Shown: in pieces, positions 1 through 8,294 of the stretch
How positions within the stretch are numbered: the stretch's first letter is position 1
Layout of the letters: each line of letters opens with the position of its first letter
Origin: Citrifermentans bemidjiense Bem
GTDB taxonomy: Bacteria > Desulfobacterota > Desulfuromonadia > Geobacterales > Geobacteraceae
Direction of reading: 5' to 3'
Assembly (NCBI RefSeq): GCF_000020725.1
Contig: NC_011146.1
Span: 2,541,501 to 2,605,500, forward strand
Length of the DNA: 64,000 nt
Notes under the pieces: model-generated
The model's input: only the letters and a program-made list of their open reading frames with translations
Database searches by the model: none
Told to the model about the DNA's origin: nothing
Program-made: the position numbers and the translations under genes

Positions 1-1
1 T

Positions 2-1300
2 ATGCTGGGTCCAGCCGACGGCGTAGCAAAAGGCGCTGGTCCTTTCCCGCCCGGAGTTGTCGCAAAGGGCTTGGGCGACTTTCTCGAAAAGCACCCTGGG
101 AATGCCGCACGCCTCCTCGACCACCTCGGCGGTATAACGCGAGAAGTGCCTTTTTATGATCTGGAAGACGCATTTGGGGTCGGTCAGGGTGTAGTCGTGC
201 TTTTCCGCGGCTATGATGGCGCCGCGCTCCGCACGCGGCTCCCCGCTGAACATCTCCCTGTGCCCGGCTGCCGGCGACACCTCGACCCCCTCGTACTGCC
301 ATGAGGCCGGGTCGTACTGCCCTTTTTCCGAGTCCCAGCCGCTAAACAGGCCGTCCAGGTCCTCGGTGTCCTGGTAGTCCTTGGAGATGAGCGCGGCCGC
401 GTTGGTGTAATTGACGACGTAATCCTTGAACCAGAGATCGTTGCTGATGATGTAGTTGACGAGTGCGCCCAGGAAGGCGATGTCGCTCCCGGCGCGGATC
501 GGGATGTGGATGTCGGCGACGGCGCTGGTGCGGGTGAAGCGCGGGTCGATGTGGATGATGGTGGCCCCTCTGCGTTTGGCTTCCATGACCCAGCGGAAGC
601 CGACGGGGTGGCATTCAGCCATGTTGGAACCTTGGATCAGGATGCAGTCTGCATGTTGCAGATCCTGCTGGAAGGTGGTGGCGCCTCCCCTGCCGAAAGA
701 GATCCCCAGACCGGGGACCGTGGAGGAATGTCATATTCGGGCCTGGTTCTCGACCTGGACCATCCCCAGCGAGCAGAACAGCTTCTTGATCAGGTAGTTC
801 TCCTCGTTGTCGAGGGTGGCGCCGCCAAGGTGCGCGATACCCAGCGTGCGCCTTAACGGGTGCCCGTCCTTATTCTGCTCCTCCCACGTTTCGTCCCGCG
901 TCTTTTTCACACGGTCGGCGACCATCTCCATCGCCTTTTGCAGCGGCAGCTCCTCCCATTGGGTGCCATACGGGCGGCGATACAGGACTTTCTTGACTCT
1001 GTGGGTGCCGGCTACCAGTTGAGAGCTGGCCGACCCCTTGGGGCAGAGAGCGCCTAACGAGATGGGGGAATCGTAGTCACCCTCGATGTCCATGATCTTG
1101 CCGTCTTTGACGTAGACCTTCTGGCCGCAGCCGACGCCGCAGTACGGGCAGACCGAATCGACTACCCTGTCGGCGTCAGCCGTGCGCGGCTTGAGCGCGC
1201 GGGTTCTTTCCGACATGGCCGACTCTCCCAGGCCCAAAGGATCCAGTTCGGCTATCTGCCGGAGAGCCGGCCATTTAAGCAGCGACCATTTCTTTGACAT
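2..1300 (-). CDS. fdnG: Formate dehydrogenase alpha subunit, selenocysteine-containing (3' end outside window)
   Basis: Oxidises formate to CO2 at a molybdenum or tungsten bis-pterin centre. Residues 51-58 are CPYCGVGC, the start of the N-terminal [4Fe-4S] site. Residue 190 is encoded by TGA (731-733) in the context NQARI-Sec-HSSTV, which matches the family's active-site Sec. The frame stays open on the far side to the window edge (last residues FCYAVGWTQH), so the TGA is read through. I chose the ATG at 1300 because AAGGAG lies 7 bases upstream; an upstream ATG at 1369 lacks such a site. No twin-arginine signal is visible after this start, so the location is uncertain. 433 codons are present; the family is much longer. 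Confidence 0.93.
703..717 (-). promoter_or_regulatory. Bacterial SECIS stem-loop for UGA recoding
   Basis: On the coding strand, 13 bases after the UGA at 731-733, lies a perfect 5-bp stem TCCCC/GGGGA with loop GGTCT. Bacterial SECIS elements of fdhF/fdnG place a short stem with a GGUC-type loop just downstream of the UGA, where SelB binds. Position and loop both fit. The element lies within the coding sequence, as expected in bacteria. Confidence 0.85.
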
Positions 1301-1490
1301 GGGCACGCTCCTTCTTAATCTGGGGTGAAAAACATTAGTGGTGTTTAACATCCTGTAGATAAAAGTCAATTAGACCAGGCAAGTTTGGTTAGAGCGCCGT
1401 CCTCCCTTTCTCATTGGATTTTGGCTGCCAGAACAGCCGTTTTCCTGCGGTGGATAGTGCCAAGGGGAAGCGGAGCTTCCGGTCGCCTTT

Positions 1491-1516
1491 CGTTCCCAAA
1501 GTGGACCTTGGGAACG
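1491..1516. repeat. Palindromic dispersed repeat, copy 1 (CGTTCCCAA type)
   Basis: An imperfect palindrome starts CGTTCCCAAA and ends TTGGGAACG around a 7-base centre. A near-identical copy lies at 42142-42167. It sits in the 370-base gap between the formate dehydrogenase start and the cytochrome gene. The rest of the gap holds a C-rich hairpin near 1540-1570 and the cytochrome terminator. I see no gene there. Confidence 0.6.
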
Positions 1517-1610
1517 AGAATTAGGCAGGTCTTGGAGCACGGTTCCCCCGCCCCTTGCGGGAGGGGGAGCAGAACAAACAACTAGTCCCTTACGGGCAGT
1601 AGCCGGACGC

Positions 1611-1649
1611 AAAAAAGCACCTGAGGACAGAGCCCGCAGGTGCTTTTTA
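1611..1649 (-). terminator. Rho-independent terminator of the cytochrome gene
   Basis: Stem AAAAGCACCTG/CAGGTGCTTTT (11 bp, 13-base loop), followed on the minus strand by a run of T. It begins about 20 bases beyond the cytochrome stop codon. Confidence 0.8.
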
Positions 1650-1670
1650 AATTGTGTTTGTGGTTTGGGT

Positions 1671-2003
1671 CTACTTGAACGTGGTCAAGATGTACTTCGC
1701 GATGGCGGTGGCCTCTGCATCGGGCACTGCTTTCGCGTCGAACTTGGTCATGCCCGCGCCGGGGTTGCGCATCTTGGCGACGATGTCTTTTTCGCTCTTG
1801 ATGCCGTGGCCCGCCAGCGATTTCTTGCTGAGCGTCTTGTCAGGCCTGATGATGTTGCCCCCTTTGGGGTGACAGGCGACGCAGTGCTGGTCGAATTTCG
1901 CCTTGGCATCGGTCTTCTCGGCTTTCTTCGCCGCACAGATTCCAGGAGCGGCCATCACAGCCAGGGACAGTACCGATACCGAGACAATAACCAACTTCTT
2001 CAT
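1671..2003 (-). CDS. Small monohaem c-type cytochrome
   Basis: 110 residues with an N-terminal signal peptide (about residues 1-24, ending GICA|A) and one haem-binding CVACH motif at 41-45. The probable distal ligand is Met85 in the PGAGM segment. The layout is that of a class I cytochrome c (c6/c553-like), exported to the periplasm as an electron carrier. It is transcribed toward the formate dehydrogenase gene and has its own terminator, so coupling to that enzyme is only suggested by position. A ribosome site (AGGAGG) precedes the ATG. Confidence 0.9.
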   Translation of the reverse strand: MKKLVIVSVSVLSLAVMAAPGICAAKKAEKTDAKAKFDQHCVACHPKGGNIIRPDKTLSKKSLAGHGIKSEKDIVAKMRNPGAGMTKFDAKAVPDAEATAIAKYILTTFK

Positions 2004-2093
2004 ATGATTCCTCCTTGTGAGGGCTATGCCCTTTGAGTATTCATCCTCTCCTGACTGAGCTGATCTGTCAGGAAAGGTGGAACCAATGCTAGT

Positions 2094-3395
2094 CTAGATT
2101 TTTCTGTTGTCAATTACTCTGGAGGCTTTACCTTCGGCCCTCGGGATGCTGTTCGGCTCAACCAGTTTTACGACGGCACCAACCCCTAGCACTGAGTCAA
2201 TGCGGCGCTCCACGTTGTCGAGGAAAGCCTTCTGCAGCTTCATCTCGTCGAAGAAGATGTTTTCGGTCACCTCTATCCTGATCTCCAGGGTATCCAGCGC
2301 TCCCTTGCGGTCGACCACCAGTTGGTAGTGCGGCTGGCACCCGTCGACGGCGAAGAGGACGTCCTCGATCTGGGACGGGTAGACGTTCACGCCCTTGATG
2401 ATCAGCATGTCGTCGGAGCGCCCCATGGTCTTCTTCATGCGCACCGTGGTCCTGCCGCAGTCGCACTTTGTGTAGTCGAGCGAGGTGATGTCGCGGGTGC
2501 GGTAGCGGACCATCGGGAACGCTTCCTTGGTGAGCGAGGTGAGTACCAGTTCGCCGATGCTTCCCGGCGGGAGCGTCTTGCCGGTATCCGGGTCGATGAT
2601 CTCGGCCAAGAAGGCGTCCTCAGAGATATGCATGCCGCACTTGCACTGGCATTCGCCGGCGACGCCCGGTCCGATCACCTCGGAAAGCCCGTAGTTGTCC
2701 GTGGCCGAGATGCCGAGCCTGCTCTCGATCTCGCGGCGCATCGCCTCGGACCACGGCTCGCCGCCGAAAAGCCCCACTTTGAGGCAGAGGCTCTTGGGGT
2801 CGATCCCCATCTTCTCCATGCGCTCGGCTATGGTGACCGCGTAGCTAGGCGTCGAGACCAGGGCGGTGGTGCGGTAGTCCTGCATGATCATGATCTGCTT
2901 TTCGGTGTTCCCGGCGCCCATCGGGATGACCGAGGCACCGATCATCTCCGAGCCGTAATGGAGGCCGAAAGCTCCGGTGAAGAGGCCGTAGCCGAAGGCG
3001 ATCTGCACCACGTCGTCGTGGTTGACGCCGGCAGCGGTCATGAAGCGCGCCACCAGGTTGGACCAGACCTTCACGTCCTGCTTGGTGTAGCCGACGACGG
3101 TGGGCTTGCCGGTGGTGCCGCTGGAGGAGTGGATGCGCACCACCTCCCGAAGCGGCACCGCGAACATGCCGTAGGGATAGTTGAGGCGCAGGTCCTCTTT
3201 CGTGGTGAAGGGAAGCTTCGAGAGGTCGGCGAGGGATGTGACATCCTCGGGGACAATTCCCAGTTCCTTGAACTTGTTCCGGTAGCAGGTGACGTTTTTG
3301 TACACGCGGTTGAGGGTAGCCTGGAGGCGCTCCAACTGGAGTTGCTCCATCTCCTCGCGCGGCATGCATTCGTAATCCGGATCCCAAATTGACAT
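2094..3395 (-). CDS. paaK: Phenylacetate-CoA ligase family enzyme (copy 1)
   Basis: ATP-dependent aryl-CoA ligase of the adenylate-forming superfamily. The 433-residue length is normal for PaaK. The phosphate-binding loop [11 protein letters not shown] is at about 90-100, the adenylate-binding YGLSEV segment follows mid-protein, and the C-terminal domain carries [20 protein letters not shown]. It lies downstream of livF in the same direction, separated by a 220-base gap with a short tandem repeat, so it may have separate expression. The substrate (phenylacetate, indoleacetate or another aryl acid) cannot be read from the sequence. A second copy lies at 10000-11304. Confidence 0.9.
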   Translation of the reverse strand: MSIWDPDYECMPREEMEQLQLERLQATLNRVYKNVTCYRNKFKELGIVPEDVTSLADLSKLPFTTKEDLRLNYPYGMFAVPLREVVRIHSSSGTTGKPTVVGYTKQDVKVWSNLVARFMTAAGVNHDDVVQIAFGYGLFTGAFGLHYGSEMIGASVIPMGAGNTEKQIMIMQDYRTTALVSTPSYAVTIAERMEKMGIDPKSLCLKVGLFGGEPWSEAMRREIESRLGISATDNYGLSEVIGPGVAGECQCKCGMHISEDAFLAEIIDPDTGKTLPPGSIGELVLTSLTKEAFPMVRYRTRDITSLDYTKCDCGRTTVRMKKTMGRSDDMLIIKGVNVYPSQIEDVLFAVDGCQPHYQLVVDRKGALDTLEIRIEVTENIFFDEMKLQKAFLDNVERRIDSVLGVGAVVKLVEPNSIPRAEGKASRVIDNRKI

Positions 3396-3443
3396 AAACC
3401 CTCTCTTTAAACCAGTTGACGTCTAAAACCAACGTCTAGAACC

Positions 3444-3610
3444 AATTGATAATTGACAATTGACAATTGACGATTAAACCCGAATGAATCAATTCCATGG
3501 ATACTTGAAAAATTGACAGTTAAGGCAGTGTTAAATAACAGCTAGTACATGGCAGCGTGCAGAAGTTGGAAAGTGGGTTTTGCGTTGTCAATTGTCAATT
3601 GTCAATTGAA
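3444..3610. repeat. Inverted pair of TTGACAA-type tandem repeats
   Basis: Tandem AATTGAC heptamers at 3444-3471 are mirrored by TTGTCAA heptamers at 3585-3610, about 115 bases apart. The arms are complementary and could form a long AT-rich hairpin in the transcript between livF and paaK. No gene lies in between. Confidence 0.6.
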
Positions 3611-3615
3611 GTTGT

Positions 3616-4359
3616 TCATCGTTCCCAAATTTCCTTCTTGTCCCGACCCAGGTAGGCGCGCTGCACGTCTTTGTTTTCCAGAAGCTCGGTGGCCTTTCCT
3701 TCGAGAATCACTTTGCCGGTCTCCAGCACGTAGCCGCGGTCGGCAACTTTAAGCGCGGCGCGGGCATTCTGCTCCACCAGCAGGATGGAGGTCCCCTCTT
3801 CTTCCCGCAACATCCGGATGACCTTGAAGATGTCCTGCACCACCAGCGGCGCTAGCCCCATGGAGGGCTCGTCCAATAGCAACAGCTTCGGGCGCGCCAT
3901 GAGCGCCCGGCCTATGGCAAGCATCTGCTGCTCACCGCCGGATAAGGTGCCGGCGGCCTGCCGCCTGCGCTCCTTGAGTCGCGGGAACATCTGGAACATC
4001 CGCTCCAGGTCCTCCGAAATCTCCTGTCTCTGCCCCCCCATGCGGTAACGCAGATAGGCGCCAAGCTCCAGGTTCTCTTCGACGGTGAGCGGGTTGAAAA
4101 CCTGCCGCCCCTCGGGAACCTGCGAGAGCCCCAGCGACACGACACGGTCGGCAGCGAGCCCGGCGATGTTCTTTCCTTCCAGCATGATCTCGCCGCTGGC
4201 GGTCGGGATCATGGCGGACAAGGTGTTGAGGAGCGTGGTCTTGCCGGCGCCGTTCGCGCCGATGAGGGTGACTATTTCGCCCCGGTTCAGGTGCAGCGAC
4301 ACGTTCTTCAGCGCGTGGACCTTGCCGTAGTAGGCGTTTATGTTCTTGATCTTGAGCAT
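3616..4359 (-). CDS. livF: Branched-chain amino acid ABC transporter, ATPase LivF
   Basis: Cytoplasmic ATPase of a HAAT-family importer. Walker A GANGAGKT is at 34-41, signature LSGGEQQ near 140, and Walker B LLLLDEPSMGL follows. The length (247) and the GLSQVPEGRQVFNPLTVEENL segment are typical of LivF. It is the last transport gene of livHMGF, about 105 bases after livG. The start ATG has a weak GGAA site 5 bases upstream. Confidence 0.93.
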   Translation of the reverse strand: MLKIKNINAYYGKVHALKNVSLHLNRGEIVTLIGANGAGKTTLLNTLSAMIPTASGEIMLEGKNIAGLAADRVVSLGLSQVPEGRQVFNPLTVEENLELGAYLRYRMGGQRQEISEDLERMFQMFPRLKERRRQAAGTLSGGEQQMLAIGRALMARPKLLLLDEPSMGLAPLVVQDIFKVIRMLREEEGTSILLVEQNARAALKVADRGYVLETGKVILEGKATELLENKDVQRAYLGRDKKEIWER

Positions 4360-4431
4360 TACTATTCCATTTCCTTAGGCCGGGTTGTCCATCTTCCCTA
4401 GCCCAGAGGGAGAGGATAAAGACTCGGTTTT

Positions 4432-4460
4432 TCTCAATCTTTATCTTTATCTTTATCTGG
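4432..4460. repeat. TTTATC hexamer repeat in the livG-livF gap
   Basis: A pyrimidine-rich run of CAATC followed by three TTTATC units lies just past the livG stop. A longer, similar stretch lies at 63230-63350. No function is evident. Confidence 0.5.
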
Positions 4461-4464
4461 TTTA

Positions 4465-5217
4465 CTACTCCTCACCCAGATACGCGGTGATGACCGCCTG
4501 GTTGTCCTGGATCTCCCGCGGGGTCCCCTCTGCCAACATGGTGCCGAGGTTCAAGACCACGAGCTGGTCGCAGATGTCCATCACCAGGTCCATGTCGTGC
4601 TCGACGAGCGCCACGGTGATACCCAGATCGCGGATCCTCTTGATCAGGTCGGCAAGCTCCGCGGTCTCGCTGCTGTTAAGCCCCGCGGCCGGCTCGTCCA
4701 TAAGGAGGAGCTTCGGCTCTAGCGCCATGGCGCGGGCGATCTCCAAAAGCCGCCCCTTGCCGAAGGGAAGTGTGCCGGCCTCGACATCGGCCAGCTCGGG
4801 GATGCCGACGAATTCCAGCAGCTCCTGGGCACGGGCGCGGATCCGCTTCTCCTCCCCCATTTGCCACGGCATCCTGAAGGCGCAGGCGAACATCCCGGAC
4901 TTGCTCTGGGTGTGCAGGCCTACCATGACGTTCTCCAGCACGGTCATCTTGCCGAAAAGCTCGATGTTCTGGAAGGTGCGGACCAGGCCCAGGTGGGCGC
5001 GCCCCTCTGGAGGGAGCTTGGAGATGTCCTTCCCCTCCAATAGCACCGCGCCGCATGACGGCGGATAGATCCCGGTCGCGATGTTGAAAAGCGTGGTCTT
5101 GCCGGCGCCGTTAGGTCCGATGATCCCGGTGATGGACCCCTTGCCGACGTTGAAGGAGATCCCGTCCAGCGCGGTGAGCCCGCCGAACCTCTTCCCTATG
5201 CCGTTCAGGTTAAGCAT
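4465..5217 (-). CDS. livG: Branched-chain amino acid ABC transporter, ATPase LivG
   Basis: Second ATPase of the importer. Walker A GPNGAGKT is at 34-41, Walker B LLLMDEPAAGLN and the switch region VEHDMDLVMDICD are present. The family signature, usually GQQRRLEIARA, reads FGKGRLLEIARA here, which is a mild departure. 250 residues is normal length. It overlaps livM by 8 bases, indicating translational coupling, and has a strong AGGAGGGGG site. Confidence 0.93.
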   Translation of the reverse strand: MLNLNGIGKRFGGLTALDGISFNVGKGSITGIIGPNGAGKTTLFNIATGIYPPSCGAVLLEGKDISKLPPEGRAHLGLVRTFQNIELFGKMTVLENVMVGLHTQSKSGMFACAFRMPWQMGEEKRIRARAQELLEFVGIPELADVEAGTLPFGKGRLLEIARAMALEPKLLLMDEPAAGLNSSETAELADLIKRIRDLGITVALVEHDMDLVMDICDQLVVLNLGTMLAEGTPREIQDNQAVITAYLGEE

Positions 5218-6172
5218 TGGCCCCCTCCTTAGCCTTCTTCGGGATGAGGCGCCTGAAGAGAGCGGGCACGCCTTTAACCAGCCCGCCCGGCATGTAGATG
5301 GTCATGACGATAAGCAACGAGCCGTAGACGATGATGTCGTAGTCCTGGAAGGTCCGCAGTATCTCCGGCAGCATGGTCAATAGCAGCGCGCCAAGGATAG
5401 AGCCGTAAACGCTCCCAAGGCCTCCGATGACGATCATGGTCAAAAGCTCCACCGAGGTGTTGAAGCCGAACGAGGTGGGCGAGATGAAGGTCATGACGTG
5501 GCAGTAGAGGCTCCCGGCGATGGCCGAGATAAAGGCGGAAAGGGTGAAAACCTGCACCTTCATCAGCCTGGCGTTGACCCCCATCACCCGTGCGGCGACC
5601 TCGGAATCGTGGATGGCGCGCAGCCCGCGGCCGAAGCGAGAGTTAACCAGGTTCAGCGCAAGCAGGATCATCACCAGCGCGAAGCCCCAGACCAGGTAGT
5701 AGTTCTTCAGGTCGGTGTCGAAGGTGAACGAGCCGATGGCGAGATTCGGGATGCCGGATAGGCCGGAGGGGCCGCCGGTCAGGTCGACCGTCTCGTTGAA
5801 GGCGATGTTGGCGATGACGCCGACGCCGAGGGTGGCCATGGCCAGGTAGTGACCCTTGAGGCGCAGCACCGGGAAACCGATGGCGAAGGCGAAGGCTGCG
5901 ACCGCAAGCGCGACCACGACCATGGCGACCCAGGGGTTGAAGGCATAGGCTGAGGTCAGCACGCCCGAGCCGTAGGCGCCCAGGCCGAAGAAGGCCGCCT
6001 GGCCGAGCGAGATCTGCCCGGCGAAGCCCAGCAGCAGGTTGAGACCCAGCGCGAGGATGCTGTTGACCCCGACGAAGACGAGGACGTTGGTTAGGTAGCT
6101 TCCGGAGAGAGGCAAGGGGGCGAGGAGCACCACCAGGCAGAAAACGAAGAATTTGAGTTTGTCCGATTTCAA
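5210..6172 (-). CDS. livM: Branched-chain amino acid ABC transporter, permease LivM
   Basis: Integral membrane permease, 320 residues, with about eight to ten hydrophobic helices and the LivM segment GHYLAMATLGVGVIANIAF followed by TGGPSGLSGIP. It forms the translocation pore with LivH. The start is a TTG at 6172 preceded by AAGG. It lies 45 bases after livH and overlaps livG. Confidence 0.92.
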   Translation of the reverse strand: MKSDKLKFFVFCLVVLLAPLPLSGSYLTNVLVFVGVNSILALGLNLLLGFAGQISLGQAAFFGLGAYGSGVLTSAYAFNPWVAMVVVALAVAAFAFAIGFPVLRLKGHYLAMATLGVGVIANIAFNETVDLTGGPSGLSGIPNLAIGSFTFDTDLKNYYLVWGFALVMILLALNLVNSRFGRGLRAIHDSEVAARVMGVNARLMKVQVFTLSAFISAIAGSLYCHVMTFISPTSFGFNTSVELLTMIVIGGLGSVYGSILGALLLTMLPEILRTFQDYDIIVYGSLLIVMTIYMPGGLVKGVPALFRRLIPKKAKEGANA

Positions 6173-6216
6173 AATTGAACCTTATCCAGCAGAAGATCGA
6201 TACCAAAAAACAACTG

Positions 6217-7101
6217 TTACACCCTCTCGGTTTCACCCTTTTTGAAGAGCCCCTGAGGACGGATGAAAAGGATGAGGAGCAGGATGCAGAAGGCGATGGC
6301 GTCCTTGTAGCCGGAGGAGATGAGCCCGGCACCCAAAGATTCCAGCGCCCCCAGGATGAGCCCACCTAAAACGGTCCCCAGGCCGCTTCCCATGCCCCCC
6401 ATGATGGCGGCGCAAAACCCCTTCAAGCCCAGCATGACGCCGACGTCGTAAGCGGTCATGGTGAGCGGCGCGATGATGACGCCTGCCAAAGAGCCCACGG
6501 CCGCGCTGATGACGAAGGAGAAAAGCACCATCCTGCCGACGCTGACGCCGACCAGGTTCGCGGCGCGCGGGTTGAAGGAGCAGGCGCGCATCGCTTTGCC
6601 GCTGATGGTGTGGTGGAAGAAGAGCCGGCAGCCCACGATGACGAGGATGGTGACGCCGAAGATCCAGAGATGCTGCGGCAGTAAGGTCGCCCCCGCAACG
6701 GAGATGGGATCGTTCCCCGAAAACGCCGGGAGCGCCTTGGTGTCCTTGCCCCAAAGGAGCATCACCACGCCGCGGATCAGGATGCTGGCGCCGATGGTGA
6801 TGATGATGAGCGCGAGCGGGGTGGCGTTTTTGAGCGGCCTGATGGCAAGCCGCTCAAAAACAAGCCCGATGACGGTGGTCCCCGCCACGGCGGCGCAGAT
6901 CGCAGCCAGAAGCGGGAGTTGCAGCGCGTTGATGCAGAATATGGTAAGCACTCCGCCCAGCATGACGAACTCACCCTGGGCGAAGTTGATGATACCGGTG
7001 GAGTTGAATATGATCGCGAAGCTGAGGCCAATCAGGGCGTAGATGGCGCCGGTGGCGAGCCCCGATATGACGAATTGCGATACCTGATTTAAAAGCTCCA
7101 T
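6217..7101 (-). CDS. livH: Branched-chain amino acid ABC transporter, permease LivH
   Basis: Integral membrane permease, 294 residues, with the typical N-terminal region GLATGAIYALIGLSFAIIF and NFAQGEFVMLGG. It partners LivM. The start ATG has an AGAGGA site, and the gene follows the substrate-binding protein gene by 9 bases, so it is in the same transcript. Confidence 0.92.
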   Translation of the reverse strand: MELLNQVSQFVISGLATGAIYALIGLSFAIIFNSTGIINFAQGEFVMLGGVLTIFCINALQLPLLAAICAAVAGTTVIGLVFERLAIRPLKNATPLALIIITIGASILIRGVVMLLWGKDTKALPAFSGNDPISVAGATLLPQHLWIFGVTILVIVGCRLFFHHTISGKAMRACSFNPRAANLVGVSVGRMVLFSFVISAAVGSLAGVIIAPLTMTAYDVGVMLGLKGFCAAIMGGMGSGLGTVLGGLILGALESLGAGLISSGYKDAIAFCILLLILFIRPQGLFKKGETERV

Positions 7102-7110
7102 GAATCCTCT

Positions 7111-8250
7111 TTACTTGACCAGCACCCAGTCTTTTTTGCGTACTTCAACCAGGGTGAAGGCGTCTTTCGTCAGGCCTGCGTGGTCCCTGGGCGAGAAGTT
7201 GAAAACGCCGCCGATGCCGGCGAAGTTGCGGGTTGCCTCCAGAGCGTTGCGGATACCGGCGGGGGTGTCCCCTCCCCTCTCGATGGCACCTTTAAGGAGC
7301 ATAACCGCGTCCCAGGCGTGGCCGCCGAAGTGGTCGCCCTCGGCCTTGTAGTGGTTCTGGTAGTCCTTGATGAAGGCAAGGAGCGACCCTTTCTGCCTGT
7401 CGGTTTTCGGCAGCAGGTCGGCGACCAGCACCTTCCCGGAGGGGAGCCTGATACCCTCTGCCGAGTCCCCGGCCAGCTCGATGAACTTCTTGGAGGAAAC
7501 GCCGTGGCTCATGTAGAGCGGGATTTTGAGGCCGAGCTGCTTGGCGTTTCTTGCCACCACGGCGGGACCGGGGTTGGTGCCCCAGCAGATCACCGCCTGC
7601 GCCTGCGAGCCGCGGATCTTGGCGAGCTGCGCGGTCATGTCGGTGTCCTTCGGGCCGTAGGTGTCGTCGGAAATGATCTGGATGCCATGGACCTTCGCCT
7701 GGGCCTTCAACTGCTCGCGCCCGGAGGAGCCGAAGCCGTCGGAGACGGTGAGTATCGCCACCTTGGTCTTTTTCTCTTTTTTCAGCTGCTCATAGATCCT
7801 GGCGACGGCGAGCCCGTCGTTCTGGGCGGTCTTGAAAACCCACTTTTTCACCGGCTCGGTGATCTTGCTCCCGGCAGCGCAGGAGATGAGCGGGATCCCG
7901 GCCTTCTCGACCACCGGGATGATAGCCATGCTGTCGCCGGTGGTGCTGGGACCGATGATGGCCACGACATTGTCGTTCTTGACCAGCTTGTTGGCGAGCT
8001 GCACGGCCTTGGTGGCGTCGCCACCGGTGTCGTAGGTGATCAGTTCGATCTTGCGACCTTTTACGCCGCCTGCCTTGTTGATCTCGTCGACCACCATCTG
8101 AGCGGTGTTGCGCTCAGGCTCCCCCAGGAAAGAGGCGGGGCCGGTCACGGCGAAAAGCGCGCCGATCTTAATGGGAGCGGCGGCAAAGGCCACGGTGGAA
8201 AGGCAGAGCAAGGTAAATAGTGCAAGAGCAGTGGTAAACAGTTTTCTCAC
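7111..8250 (-). CDS. livK: Periplasmic amino-acid-binding protein of the Liv transporter (copy 1)
   Basis: 379 residues: a signal peptide (about 1-23), then a type I periplasmic-binding fold beginning APIKIGALFAVTGPASFLG. It captures the substrate for LivHMGF. The start is GTG with an AGGGGGG site. It closely resembles the protein encoded immediately upstream (8295-9434), sharing IGPSTTG, SCAAG and YGPKDTDMTAQL, so the two arose by tandem duplication. The ligand is unknown; the neighbours point to aromatic or branched amino acids. Confidence 0.9.
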   Translation of the reverse strand: MRKLFTTALALFTLLCLSTVAFAAAPIKIGALFAVTGPASFLGEPERNTAQMVVDEINKAGGVKGRKIELITYDTGGDATKAVQLANKLVKNDNVVAIIGPSTTGDSMAIIPVVEKAGIPLISCAAGSKITEPVKKWVFKTAQNDGLAVARIYEQLKKEKKTKVAILTVSDGFGSSGREQLKAQAKVHGIQIISDDTYGPKDTDMTAQLAKIRGSQAQAVICWGTNPGPAVVARNAKQLGLKIPLYMSHGVSSKKFIELAGDSAEGIRLPSGKVLVADLLPKTDRQKGSLLAFIKDYQNHYKAEGDHFGGHAWDAVMLLKGAIERGGDTPAGIRNALEATRNFAGIGGVFNFSPRDHAGLTKDAFTLVEVRKKDWVLVK

Positions 8251-8294
8251 GGATATTCCCCCCTTGAAGGAGCGGCAGCATTGCCGCGATTAAA

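Noticed and set aside
731..733. In-frame TGA making formate dehydrogenase look like a pseudogene
   Set aside because: It falls at the conserved Sec position, with an open frame on both sides and a SECIS-like hairpin.
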